DNA of 64,000 nt from Sphingobacterium endophyticum (GTDB lineage Bacteria; Bacteroidota; Bacteroidia; Sphingobacteriales; Sphingobacteriaceae): the NCBI RefSeq assembly GCF_009733535.1, contig NZ_SMMI01000008.1, forward strand, positions 62,001 to 126,000, written 5' to 3'. Below are positions 52,485 through 61,699 of this stretch, in pieces (within the stretch, counting starts at the first letter, position 1; every line of letters starts with the position of its first letter). A program made the translations under genes and the position numbers. The notes beneath the pieces are model-generated. The model made no database searches, was not told the origin of the DNA, and worked only from the letters and a program-made list of their open reading frames with translations.

Positions 52485-52640
52485 CTCTGTCATTCACGAG
52501 CTTTAGCTCGAGAAACCATTTTAACGTTAATTTATTGACGTTGGCATATGGAGTTTGGAAATATGTCACACCTACGGCGTAAAACGGGTCTTGTGTCTTA
52601 TGTCTACTGTCTACTGTCTACTGTCTCTTAAGAAACAAGT
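52485..52640. repeat. Intergenic small palindromes and a heptanucleotide tandem repeat
   Basis: Within the 497-bp gap before SusC, CGAGCT-TT-AGCTCG (52497-52510) is a short hairpin followed by GAGAAACC. TTAACGTTAA lies nearby. TGTCTAC is then repeated in tandem (TGTCTTA, three TGTCTAC, TGTCTCT; 52594-52628). The TTATGTCT stretch also appears at 39489 in the other repeat region. No coding potential. The remainder of the gap holds the SusC promoter and leader. Confidence 0.6.
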
Positions 52641-52759
52641 CAAAATATTAGCCAAATTAATCTTCCATTAAGAATCGTTTTCAGGCTATTAGGGCTCTTG
52701 TACATAGTCTTAAAATGTAATCAAATTAATTATTTTACTTTTTTTAACAACAAAATAGG

Positions 52760-52790
52760 TTTGTTGCCGTTTAGTACATGTATATCTATG
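52760..52790 (+). promoter_or_regulatory. Promoter of the SusC-SusD operon
   Basis: TTTG (52760-52763), a 19-bp spacer and TATCTATG (52783-52790, one mismatch from TAnnTTTG) fit the Bacteroidota promoter. The implied leader is about 110 nt. Confidence 0.6.
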
Positions 52791-52819
52791 TAACAAACTT
52801 GATATAATGCTCGTCGTTA

Positions 52820-52849
52820 AGCCTTCTAATTGGGTTCCCAAATTAGGCT
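52820..52849 (+). promoter_or_regulatory. Stem-loop in the SusC leader
   Basis: AGCC..CTAATTGGG / CCCAAATTAG..GGCT forms a stem of about 12 bp with one bulge and a 2-nt loop, followed by ATAAAAAAC. It lies about 60 nt before the start codon. It could be an attenuator or an RNA-stability element. Confidence 0.45.
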
Positions 52850-52907
52850 ATAAAAAACACTTACAAGCGAAATTTTGAGATAAAATTACCCTGTAAATAA
52901 TTAATAT

Positions 52908-55900
52908 ATGATGCACTACCTTTACCGTTCGCTTTTCATAGCATGTACTCTCATGCTCTTTTGCCATCAAGGACGGGCAAGTACTATTGAAAAGTACAAC
53001 AATCGAAACGCAGATTACTTAAATCTTATCAAGAATAAGTCCTTGGATTCCCTCGATATCATTGGGAAAATTACTGATTCAACAGGAACCGCAGTTGAAG
53101 GGGTAGTAATTACAGAAAAAGGGACCAGCAATAGTACCTTATCCGACCAGAACGGCGAATATAAAATTTCTGCCAATCCAAATGGAATAATTACCTTTTT
53201 AAAGTCTGGATATGCCACACAAGAATTGCATGTGAATAATCAGAAACAACTAGATGTTAAGTTGACAACAGCTACAGAAGAAACTGAAAAATTAGAGATT
53301 GAAGGGGGCAATGCTGTGGATACTACAGCGCAAGACAGTAGCGGTACTCAAGTAGATTCAACAGTTGTCAATTCAGACAGTAGTTCAACGCAAAGCGCAA
53401 CTGCGGCAGCGCCTACTGGCCAAAATATTGTAACCGGTACAGTAACAGGTCCTACAGGACCATTACCGGGAATTACAGTAAAAGTTGTAGGAACTGAGCT
53501 AACCTCGAGCACGGATGAAAACGGGAAGTTTCAGATTGCCGCAGACGCAAATAGCAAGATTCGTTTCTCATCTGTAGGCTACAAGACGGTAACTCAAACG
53601 GTGGGCAATCGACAAGACATTCAAGTTGTCTTAGCCACAGAGACCAATACCATTGAATCCGTTCAGGTTGTAGCAGTAGGATATGGTACCATGAAAAGGG
53701 CAACCCTTCCAACAGCCGTTTCAAGTATTGGAGCAAATGAAATTGAAGATGAAGTCTTACCCAGTGTTACGCAAGCCATCCAAGGTAAGGCTGGCGGTGT
53801 TCAAGTTACTCAGAAATCGGGATCACCGGGAGGCGGGATTAGCATTCGTGTACGTGGTACGACATCTATTAACGCAAGCTCAGACCCCTTATATGTAGTG
53901 GATGGAATTCCTGTCAACAGTACGACAAACTTTACCGGAGGATCCACATTTGATTTTGGTGGCGGAACCCAAGGGATCAATGTTCTTTCCTCTATCAATC
54001 CTTCGGATGTTCAATCCATTGAAGTGTTAAAAGATGCGGCATCTTCATCAATATACGGATCAAGAGCTGCCAATGGTGTTGTCCTTATTACAACCAAAAA
54101 GGGAGCTGTTGGCCAGAGCCAATTTAACTTCAACATGTATGAAGGGTTTTCTCAGGTACCGAAGGAAAGATATTATGATTTCATGAATACGGAACAATAC
54201 CAGGATTACATGAAGGATTATTATAGAATAGCAATGGAGGAAGATCCATCAAAGTCAATTCCTGATCAGATCTTTTCAAATCCAGGTATCAATACCAATT
54301 GGCAAGATGCTATTTTTAGAACATCGCCAACCAGGAATTATGAGTTATCAGCAAGCGGAGGTAATGAAAAGACGCAATACTATACATCGGTTGGATATAT
54401 GAAGCAAGGTGGTGTCTTATTATATTCTAATTTTGACCGGTTGAGCGGTCGAATCAACCTGAACCATCAACATAGCGAAAAATTAAGGTTTTCGACCTCA
54501 ATCAATTTAACCAAAGCAACGAATCAGCGGGTTCAAGAAGAAAATTCAAAAGAAGGGGCGACAAAATCAGGGATTTTCTCTCCTCCGAATATTCCGGTCT
54601 ATGACGGCCAGGGGAATTATTTTTATGATCAGGTTCGTCTAACCAGAGAGAATCCGGTAGCCATGTTGGAGCTACCAACCAACAAAGCAAACACCTACCG
54701 TATTTTAGCCAATGCAAGTGCTGAATACAACATCATTCCGGAATTATTGTTAAAGACAAGTTTTGGGACCGACCTAAGCTTTATAGACGAGACATTCTTT
54801 ATGCCTCCGACAGGACTACGTTCCTATGCTAGTCAAGGAGGTATTGGAGCCAGTCGGAGTACAAGAGATCAGTTATGGATCAATGAAACAACATTAACCT
54901 ACGACAAGGGGTTTGGAGATCATAGTATAAATGCATTGGCGGGGTTTTCGGTTCAAGGATCAAGGCTAGAATTCACGCATGCGCAAAGGTCAGGGTTTCC
55001 AAACAATGATATTCCTTATGTCACTGCCGGCGGAGTAATCACGGGAGCAAATGCCTATCCTGAAGAATGGGCAATTGCCTCAGGATTTGCACGTGCTACC
55101 TACATCTACAAGGATAAATATATTTTAAATGCGAATGTTCGTATGGATGGTTCCTCACGATTCGGAGCAGATAACCGTTGGGCAATTTTCCCTTCACTGG
55201 CAGGAGCTTGGCGACTTTCGGAAGAGGAGTTTCTAAAAGGCAACAGTACAATCAGTGATTTAAAATTAAGGGCAAGTTGGGGTATTACTGGAAATCAAAA
55301 TATTGGAAATTATGCGAGTAGATCACTTTATACAGCTGGCAACAATTATATGGGTATAGCGGGATTTGTTCCGAATGTATTGGGAGATAAAGGCTTGAAA
55401 TGGGAAACAACTAGGCAATGGAATGTTGGGGTTGATGCCGGTTTTTTCAATGATAGAATATCATTGTTAGCTGATTACTATTACAAAAAGACATCTGACC
55501 TCTTAATAGGCCTACCTATCCTAACAAGCTCCGGGTACATGAACAGATTTACAAATTCCGGAGACATAGAAAACAAAGGATTTGAGTTTGAGTTGAGTAG
55601 CAAGAACTTAGTTGGTGACTTTAAATGGAGCACTTCCCTTAACATGACTTTCAATCGGAATAAAGTCCTTGCATTACCAGAAGGATTAACAGAAATGCGT
55701 GGCGGAGTTGGTGATCTTAACCGAGCGATCCCGGGTCAGCCATTAGGAGTATTTTATGGCTGGAAAGCATTGGGTGTAAATCCAGAAACGGGGATGATTG
55801 ACTATTTAGGGAAAGATGGAAGTGCTGTTACTCCAACAAACTATGAGGATCATGTTATGATTGGAGATCCGAATCCACAATTTTTCGGAGGTATTACCAA

Positions 55901-56384
55901 TAATTTTGAATACAAGAATTTTGATTTAAGTATCCTTGGTCAGTTTTCTTATGGCAATGATATTTTCAATTATAATTTAGCTTCAGGATTAGAAGGATTC
56001 AATCCAAGTTCGAATCAATTTGTGGACTTTGTTGACAGGTGGCGTCAGCCTGGAGACATCAGCAACGTACCTAGACCGGCACCGGGCAGTTTAGACAATG
56101 GTGCGGTTTCATCAAGATTTGTTGAAGATGGTTCATTCTTCAGATTAAGAAATATTACTTTAGGATACTCCCTACCCACAGAGGTTGCAGAACGTATAAA
56201 AATGAAAAGATTACGTTTCTACGTAACAGTTCAAAACGCCTATGTTTTTACGAAATACAGAGGATATGATCCAGAAGTAAGCTCAAGCCATGGCGGTGCG
56301 AATACAGGATTAATTTACGGTTATGATTACGGAAGTTATCCTCAACCAAGAATATTCACGACAGGTATTAATTTAACGTTCTAA
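52908..56384 (+). CDS. SusC/RagA-family TonB-linked outer-membrane transporter with two N-terminal CarboxypepD_reg-like domains
   Basis: The 1158-residue protein has a signal peptide (ending GRAS) and a first CarboxypepD_reg-like domain at about 48-115 (DIIGKITDSTGTAVEGVVITEKGT). A Ser/Thr/Ala-rich linker (about 118-172) leads to a second domain at about 173-245 (IVTGTVTGPTGPLPGITVKVVGTE). The SusC signature VAVGYGTMKRATLPTAVSSI is followed by the plug (ALQGKAGGVQV-like IQGKAGGVQVTQKSG, PLYVVDGIPVN, IEVLKDAASSSIYGSRAANGVVLITTKKG) and the barrel ending FTTGINLTF. It imports an oligomeric nutrient with its SusD partner. The extra domain and linker make it longer than usual. Confidence 0.96.
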   Translation: MMHYLYRSLFIACTLMLFCHQGRASTIEKYNNRNADYLNLIKNKSLDSLDIIGKITDSTGTAVEGVVITEKGTSNSTLSDQNGEYKISANPNGIITFLKSGYATQELHVNNQKQLDVKLTTATEETEKLEIEGGNAVDTTAQDSSGTQVDSTVVNSDSSSTQSATAAAPTGQNIVTGTVTGPTGPLPGITVKVVGTELTSSTDENGKFQIAADANSKIRFSSVGYKTVTQTVGNRQDIQVVLATETNTIESVQVVAVGYGTMKRATLPTAVSSIGANEIEDEVLPSVTQAIQGKAGGVQVTQKSGSPGGGISIRVRGTTSINASSDPLYVVDGIPVNSTTNFTGGSTFDFGGGTQGINVLSSINPSDVQSIEVLKDAASSSIYGSRAANGVVLITTKKGAVGQSQFNFNMYEGFSQVPKERYYDFMNTEQYQDYMKDYYRIAMEEDPSKSIPDQIFSNPGINTNWQDAIFRTSPTRNYELSASGGNEKTQYYTSVGYMKQGGVLLYSNFDRLSGRINLNHQHSEKLRFSTSINLTKATNQRVQEENSKEGATKSGIFSPPNIPVYDGQGNYFYDQVRLTRENPVAMLELPTNKANTYRILANASAEYNIIPELLLKTSFGTDLSFIDETFFMPPTGLRSYASQGGIGASRSTRDQLWINETTLTYDKGFGDHSINALAGFSVQGSRLEFTHAQRSGFPNNDIPYVTAGGVITGANAYPEEWAIASGFARATYIYKDKYILNANVRMDGSSRFGADNRWAIFPSLAGAWRLSEEEFLKGNSTISDLKLRASWGITGNQNIGNYASRSLYTAGNNYMGIAGFVPNVLGDKGLKWETTRQWNVGVDAGFFNDRISLLADYYYKKTSDLLIGLPILTSSGYMNRFTNSGDIENKGFEFELSSKNLVGDFKWSTSLNMTFNRNKVLALPEGLTEMRGGVGDLNRAIPGQPLGVFYGWKALGVNPETGMIDYLGKDGSAVTPTNYEDHVMIGDPNPQFFGGITNNFEYKNFDLSILGQFSYGNDIFNYNLASGLEGFNPSSNQFVDFVDRWRQPGDISNVPRPAPGSLDNGAVSSRFVEDGSFFRLRNITLGYSLPTEVAERIKMKRLRFYVTVQNAYVFTKYRGYDPEVSSSHGGANTGLIYGYDYGSYPQPRIFTTGINLTF

Positions 56385-56394
56385 CATCTTCACA

Positions 56395-57771
56395 ATGAAA
56401 ATAACAAATAAAATTTTATCCATATGTTTCGTTACGATGATGGCAATAACACAGACGTCATGTAACAAGTTTTTAGACAAAGACCCATTAGGGCAGATTA
56501 CAGAAGATGAATTTTTTAATTCGGAGACCAATGCAAATGCGGCAGTAATGGGCGCTTATCGATCCATGATGAATTCATTTTCATATGGACAGTCCACGAT
56601 TATTGTACCTGAATTTTCGGCAGTACATGTTCGACATTCAGCGGTGTATCCAGAATATGAAACTTTCGCGAGCCATGAAGTTCAGGCAATCAATCCGTGG
56701 ACATCGAATATGTGGCAGGCCCTTTATGCGACCATCAATGCGGCGAACAATATTATTGATGAAGTTCCAAACATGGATGACAGCATGATTTCAGCAGAGA
56801 GAAAGGATTATTTCATAGGTGAAGCCAAATTCATTCGAGCACTCCAATACTTTTTCCTGGTACGAGCATTTGAACGTGTTCCTTTGAAGTTAAAAGCCAC
56901 AAAGGAAGGTGACGATTTAAATACTCCACAAGCAACGAAGGAAGAAACATACAGCCAAATTATTAAGGATCTGACGGAATCAATAGCATTACTCCCTACC
57001 GAGAATCCTTACACGGGTGATGAAAGCCGAGGCAGGGCATCTAACTGGGGAGCTAAAGCATTGTTAGCAAAAGTTTATCTATACCAAGCTTCATTTACAA
57101 ATGACTATAAGAAAGCGGCCGACTTAGCAAACGAGGTGATTCAAGCAGGAGGTTATAGTTTGGTTTCGGACTTCAGTACAATTTGGACTACACAAAATAC
57201 CAACGAATCTATTTTTGAACTTCAATTTGATGATCAGGCCACAAACCCTTTAGCGTCGGTTGCCAACGATAATCCTTCCGTGTTATTTTTTGCGAAGGAC
57301 TCTACGGTTTTAGATCTCTATGAAAATGCGGATAAGAGAAAGAACTTTACCATTAAAAAAGGTAGTAACGATAATTACTTTATGGGAAAATTTCCAAACT
57401 TTTCTCCGGCAAGTCAAAACGTTTCAGTTATTCGTTTAGCAGAACTTTATCTTATACATGCAGAAGCAAAAGCAAGGGTTGATAATAGAGTTAGTCAAGC
57501 TGCATATGCTTCCCTAAAAATGGTTCAGGACCGCGCCGGAATTACAAAACCCATCAGTACATACAATGGGCTAGCGTCATTCATTACTGCGGTTCAAGAA
57601 GAGAAAGAAAGAGAGCTTATGTTTGAGGGGGAAACCTGGTTTGATTTTGTTAGAACGAAATTAGCACTGAAAAAATATAAGACATTAACAAAAGCAGAGT
57701 ATATGATATATCCTATACCTACTGCCCAGATTTCATTAGGTGGGGGCCTAACTCAAAATCCCGGTTATTAA
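56395..57771 (+). CDS. SusD/RagB-family nutrient-binding outer-membrane lipoprotein
   Basis: The 458-residue protein has a lipobox QTSC (Cys near residue 23) followed by NKFLDKDPLGQITEDEFFNSETNANAAVMGAYRSM, the classic SusD opening. TPR-like helices follow (IRALQYFFLVRAFERVPL) and the conserved C-terminal ERELMFEGETWFDFVRT...YPIPTAQI. It caps the SusC pore on the cell surface and captures the substrate. It begins 10 bp after susC. No glycoside hydrolase, lyase or sulfatase is encoded nearby, so the ligand is unknown. Confidence 0.96.
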   Translation: MKITNKILSICFVTMMAITQTSCNKFLDKDPLGQITEDEFFNSETNANAAVMGAYRSMMNSFSYGQSTIIVPEFSAVHVRHSAVYPEYETFASHEVQAINPWTSNMWQALYATINAANNIIDEVPNMDDSMISAERKDYFIGEAKFIRALQYFFLVRAFERVPLKLKATKEGDDLNTPQATKEETYSQIIKDLTESIALLPTENPYTGDESRGRASNWGAKALLAKVYLYQASFTNDYKKAADLANEVIQAGGYSLVSDFSTIWTTQNTNESIFELQFDDQATNPLASVANDNPSVLFFAKDSTVLDLYENADKRKNFTIKKGSNDNYFMGKFPNFSPASQNVSVIRLAELYLIHAEAKARVDNRVSQAAYASLKMVQDRAGITKPISTYNGLASFITAVQEEKERELMFEGETWFDFVRTKLALKKYKTLTKAEYMIYPIPTAQISLGGGLTQNPGY

Positions 57772-57800
57772 TTTCAGTTGAAGATAACATAGTAAGAACA

Positions 57801-57843
57801 AGCCGCATCAAAAACTCAAAATTTGATGCGGCTTGTTTATTTT
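57801..57843. terminator. Terminator after the SusC-SusD operon
   Basis: GCCGCATCAAA / TTTGATGCGGC 11-bp arms are followed by TTGTTTATTTTTT. It may serve the convergent regulator gene too. Confidence 0.85.
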
Positions 57844-59652
57844 TTACGACCCTACTTCTTGAAGAAATGATTCTAGGTCACTTTCTTTAGATAATCCAAA
57901 TTTTTGCTTTAGTCGATACTTAAACATCCTAACCGATTGAGCTTCGACATGTAATACCTGAGCAATTTGTTTTGTAGACATCTGCAAGTAGATGTATGCA
58001 CAATATTTTAAGTCTAAAGCTGTTAGTTTTTGATTTGATTTTTCAATCAATTGGGAAAAGAAGTTCGGATGTAATTGTTGTAATTGCCATTTGATATCTT
58101 CAAAATCTGCATTTAAAAGCGTTTCCTCTTTCAATAGTTTTTGAATATCTCGAGGATCTCCATCTTTCAATTTAGATTGAATTTGTTTGAGCATATCATT
58201 TTTATGCTCAATAATTAAGGAGTTCGCCAATGCTTCCTTTTGAAGCTGCTGATGTTTCAGTTCCAATAATTCCTGTTCAGCTTTAAGTCTTGCTTGTTCC
58301 TCTATTTCAAGTTTTAGACGCATTTCAGCATTCAGTTCAGCATCTTCTTTTTCTTTAGCTAATTTTTTCTCTCTTTCAATCGAATACCTCAATTTAAAGT
58401 GGTAAGCCCTAAACATAAAAGCTAATCCCAACATAGCCAGAACCGCTAAGCCACCATAGAGGTAATTCTGATTTTTTCTCAATTCCGCTGTTTCTCCCAA
58501 AAGTTTAAGCTGTTGATCTTTTTTTTCGGTTTCATATTGAATTTCCAACTTTTGCGCATTCGTGATTTGCTGTTGATCGAAATTTTGTTTCAGCACCGCC
58601 TCAGCTTTCTTTTGGTAATTCAATGCAGAGTTTATATCTCCTTTTTTCTCTGAAAGGTCAGCAAGATGTTTATACAATGAAAATTCAAGGCGCAAAAGAC
58701 TATTATCCTTTCTGGAGTCCAACCTGCTGATTGCTTCAATTAAATATTGTTCAGCCAGCTGAACATTCCCTTCCTTTAAGGCAAAGTCACTGCGTATTCC
58801 ATATATATTAATCCATCTACTAAATCTTGCTCTATCATTTTTTAATTCAACTTCAGCACTATCCAAGAATTTAAAAGCAATTGCTTTACGATCCTGTATT
58901 GGTGCATTTGCAAATTCCAGTTGATAGTTGGCAAGGTTTATACAGGCAACGACAAAAGTGTTGCTGCTTACTTCAGAGGGATATTGTTCAAAGATTTGAT
59001 AGGCCTTGTTTAAATGATAGAAATTGCTATCCAAATCATTTTTCTGATTATTTTTTCTATACTGATTTAAATAAACACTAGCATATCCTAAATGAACTTT
59101 GGCAATATTATTAGGATTCTTCGATAGCTTAGCAAATTTTTCACATTCTTTTATATAATGCAACATTTTATCCGACTCATCCCATCCACTATAGGTTGCA
59201 TAGATTAGGTAGTTAAAATAATATTTTAAGTTATATGCCTCTTTTTCCTCGTCTAGGATTTTGAGAGCATCCTTAGAGTCTTTAATAACCTGATCCGTTA
59301 GGTTTAGATAGCTATTTAGATAAGCTTTTGCCCTTAGGGCCATAACCTTAGAAAGAGGTTTCGAAGTTTGTTTTGCATAATCTAAACATAAATCGACCAA
59401 TTCATTTCCTAATTTCAAACTATCATTTTCAAGGGCAATCCCACTTTTATAAGAATATAAGTAGATCAAATCATCAGGTCCGTTTGCTGGATTTTTTAAA
59501 GCTTGGTCAATAAGTTCAATGGCTTCCTTATCTTGATTCTTAAGTCCCATTTGCTCGACTTGATCAATTACAGATTGAGTCCCCTGCAAGGTACTTTGAC
59601 TAAGTACAGGAAAAACCGAAAGTACAAATAGGATACATAAAATGATTCTCAT
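57844..59652 (-). CDS. TPR-transmembrane regulator with C-terminal LuxR-like helix-turn-helix
   Basis: The start at ATG 59652 (MRIILCILFVLSVFPVLSQ) gives a signal peptide and 602 residues; the frame is open to 59766, but the upstream part adds a second hydrophobic stretch. TPR-type repeats span about 25-360. A membrane helix follows at about 395 (YLYGGLAVLAMLGLAFMF), then a charged coiled coil at about 420-500. A C-terminal GerE-like helix-turn-helix completes it (LTALDLKYCAYIYLQMSTKQIAQVLHVEAQSVRMFKYRLKQKFGLS). It would sense a periplasmic signal and act directly at DNA from the membrane. Convergent to the SusC/D pair, it is a candidate regulator of it. Confidence 0.9.
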   Translation of the reverse strand: MRIILCILFVLSVFPVLSQSTLQGTQSVIDQVEQMGLKNQDKEAIELIDQALKNPANGPDDLIYLYSYKSGIALENDSLKLGNELVDLCLDYAKQTSKPLSKVMALRAKAYLNSYLNLTDQVIKDSKDALKILDEEKEAYNLKYYFNYLIYATYSGWDESDKMLHYIKECEKFAKLSKNPNNIAKVHLGYASVYLNQYRKNNQKNDLDSNFYHLNKAYQIFEQYPSEVSSNTFVVACINLANYQLEFANAPIQDRKAIAFKFLDSAEVELKNDRARFSRWINIYGIRSDFALKEGNVQLAEQYLIEAISRLDSRKDNSLLRLEFSLYKHLADLSEKKGDINSALNYQKKAEAVLKQNFDQQQITNAQKLEIQYETEKKDQQLKLLGETAELRKNQNYLYGGLAVLAMLGLAFMFRAYHFKLRYSIEREKKLAKEKEDAELNAEMRLKLEIEEQARLKAEQELLELKHQQLQKEALANSLIIEHKNDMLKQIQSKLKDGDPRDIQKLLKEETLLNADFEDIKWQLQQLHPNFFSQLIEKSNQKLTALDLKYCAYIYLQMSTKQIAQVLHVEAQSVRMFKYRLKQKFGLSKESDLESFLQEVGS

Positions 59653-59781
59653 AAAACTATAAGGCAAGAAAAATAGTCTGGGCAATCTATAAATTATTTT
59701 GCTAGTAAAAGATATAAAATAACATATCAAAAACCCCGCCAACACATAAATATTCCTGATTATCAATTATTTATATTTCGT

Positions 59782-59800
59782 GTATATACTTTGTATATAC
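59782..59800. promoter_or_regulatory. 19-bp palindrome in a divergent promoter region
   Basis: GTATATAC-TTT-GTATATAC: each half is itself self-complementary, so the site is a direct repeat and an inverted repeat at once. It lies between the regulator start (59652) and the plus-strand gene at 59893. Candidate operator. Confidence 0.45.
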
Positions 59801-59892
59801 TGAATTCTAAGCATGTTAATGGATTGTAGGTTAAATTAAGAGTAAAACAAGCGGAAGAATCTGAACTTTAATAAAACAAAAATCGAGACGAT

Positions 59893-60231
59893 ATGAGTTC
59901 CAAAATTCAATCTATATTAAGCTATTTAGGAATATTCTGGTTCATTGCATTTTTCGCAGGCAGGGAAAAAAGGGATCACTTTAGTGTGTATCATCTAAAA
60001 CAAGGATTAGGATTATTTGTCTCTACTGTAATATTCTATCTTATTTTAGGATTATTAATGTTTGTTGCTCCTACCCTAGCATTCATTGTTAACTTACTGA
60101 GCCAAATGATTGTTATTCTCATGGTTGTCGGAATACTTCATGCTACAAATCGTGTTGAAAAACCTTTACCTATCATTGGAAAGTATTTTAAGGATAAGTT
60201 TAATTTTATTGATCAATATAAAAATTCATGA
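59893..60231 (+). CDS. Small membrane protein, DUF4870-like
   Basis: The 112-residue protein has three hydrophobic segments (about 8-22, 38-62, 68-86). SSKIQSILSYLGIFWFIAFFAGREKRDHFSVYHLKQGLGLFV resembles DUF4870-type proteins (conserved H-x-x-Q-G pattern). Function unknown. It is first of three plus-strand genes separated by 1 and 5 bp, so they are probably co-transcribed. Confidence 0.75.
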   Translation: MSSKIQSILSYLGIFWFIAFFAGREKRDHFSVYHLKQGLGLFVSTVIFYLILGLLMFVAPTLAFIVNLLSQMIVILMVVGILHATNRVEKPLPIIGKYFKDKFNFIDQYKNS

Positions 60232-60232
60232 T

Positions 60233-60772
60233 ATGTCAGAACAAAGTTCATTATTTATAAAAATTAATATTAAGAAGGATAAATTAAATAATTTCTTAGA
60301 CTCCCGACCTGTAGGAAGTGTATTAGATAGCAATTGGTTGTCATGGTGGGAATCTAGAGATATGTATTCCAAAACTGAGCTTAAGAACATTCAAACCTTT
60401 AATTCAGAGAGTAACCGTAGTATTTTGGAAGATATATTGAAGGACAAATATATAATTGCGAAGCAAGAATATAATGATTCAGAGGAAATCTGGTACTTAT
60501 TGGCATTGCAATATTCAGAGAATTACAATGAAATATTACCGATAATATCTTGGATAAAGGATTTGGCCAGCTATCTTGAAAATGATGATAAGGGATTTGC
60601 CTTTATTTATGATTATTTATGGGGGGACAATACGGTCATGGCCTATCTACAGATCGAAAATAGGAAAGCCTTATTAAAGAACATTAACACGACGGCACAG
60701 ATAGAGCCCAAACTTTTGAACGAGGCGAATAAAAAATTTGAAGAATTTATGAATAGCTTTGAATCAAATTAA
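60233..60772 (+). CDS. Hypothetical soluble protein, second gene of an uncharacterised three-gene unit
   Basis: ATG 60233 (MSEQSSLFIKINIKKDKLN) lies one base after the stop of the DUF4870-like gene; the frame is open further upstream inside that gene but is not credible there. The 179-residue protein is acidic, rich in Trp and Tyr (SNWLSWWESRD, EIWYLLALQYSENYNEILPIISWIKDLASYLE) and has no signal or membrane segment. I do not recognise the family. Confidence 0.65.
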   Translation: MSEQSSLFIKINIKKDKLNNFLDSRPVGSVLDSNWLSWWESRDMYSKTELKNIQTFNSESNRSILEDILKDKYIIAKQEYNDSEEIWYLLALQYSENYNEILPIISWIKDLASYLENDDKGFAFIYDYLWGDNTVMAYLQIENRKALLKNINTTAQIEPKLLNEANKKFEEFMNSFESN

Positions 60773-60777
60773 TATCC

Positions 60778-61674
60778 ATGGACGAGATCAAAATTTTCTT
60801 TATCATTATTGGGACATTATTTATGCGGGAACAGCCATCACTGGTTGCAGAAAAGGCCATTATCCATGTCGACCCAATTCAAAAAACTATTTCCATAGAA
60901 CAGAAGAATCTACTATCCACAACTGAAATCGAGGATGTTGCCAAAACAGAGGAATTTTTGAAATTAAAGAATCAAAAATTGCATTGGGTAAAAGAATTGG
61001 AATCATTTAGCAACAAGAGTTATGAAATAAAAGAGAATAATGGTCAAATTTCAATTTTTATTCATTTTTCATACTCAGATCCCAAAGACTTAAATTCTTT
61101 AAGTATTGGTCATTCTGATGGGCAATATGCTGTTTTCCAAGAGGAAAAATTAGAAGTAATTTCGGGAAAATCAAGCATTTCAGCACCATACGTTTTATTC
61201 AAAGATGATGAGGCATTTTCGTATTCTGTCAGCATATTTGATGACTGGTTAGACCAGGATTCAGATCAAGCAAAATTCAACCCTGCTTATATCAATCAAC
61301 CCTTAGTGAGGAGAAAGTCGGATGTAGTGAGAGGAAAGGGATTAAAACAGGTAGACAATTTGCCGACCTTAGGTTCTAAGCCTAATTATACCCAAGACGG
61401 ATTATCAATATTCTTTTCAGAAGATCAGGATTTTGCTTTACTTAACCAAGAGCATGAGGTTGACGTTAGGTTTATGGATAATGATATGTTGATGATCAAA
61501 ATCACTGAGAATTTTCCAAAATCATCTGCCTTAAGCCAGGGGGAGCAATACTTTATTTTTAGTGCGGATGAACTTAATAACACGATTACCTTAACACCTT
61601 CAGATAATGAAGGAAAAATAAAGGACGCACAACATGTATTATATTTTTCTACTATGCCAGAAGAGGAATATTAA
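60778..61674 (+). CDS. Hypothetical protein, third gene of the unit
   Basis: The 298-residue protein starts 5 bp after the previous gene. A short hydrophobic stretch at residues about 6-16 (IFFIIIGTLFM) is too weak to call a signal peptide firmly. The body is mixed alpha/beta with acidic patches (DEAFSYSVSIFDDWLDQDSDQAKF, FFSEDQDFALLNQEHEVDV) and the C-terminus is EEEY. I recognise no family. The hydrophilic, immunity-protein-like look of this and its neighbour is only an impression. Confidence 0.65.
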   Translation: MDEIKIFFIIIGTLFMREQPSLVAEKAIIHVDPIQKTISIEQKNLLSTTEIEDVAKTEEFLKLKNQKLHWVKELESFSNKSYEIKENNGQISIFIHFSYSDPKDLNSLSIGHSDGQYAVFQEEKLEVISGKSSISAPYVLFKDDEAFSYSVSIFDDWLDQDSDQAKFNPAYINQPLVRRKSDVVRGKGLKQVDNLPTLGSKPNYTQDGLSIFFSEDQDFALLNQEHEVDVRFMDNDMLMIKITENFPKSSALSQGEQYFIFSADELNNTITLTPSDNEGKIKDAQHVLYFSTMPEEEY

Positions 61675-61699
61675 CAGGAAAATAATCAGAAAAAGAATT

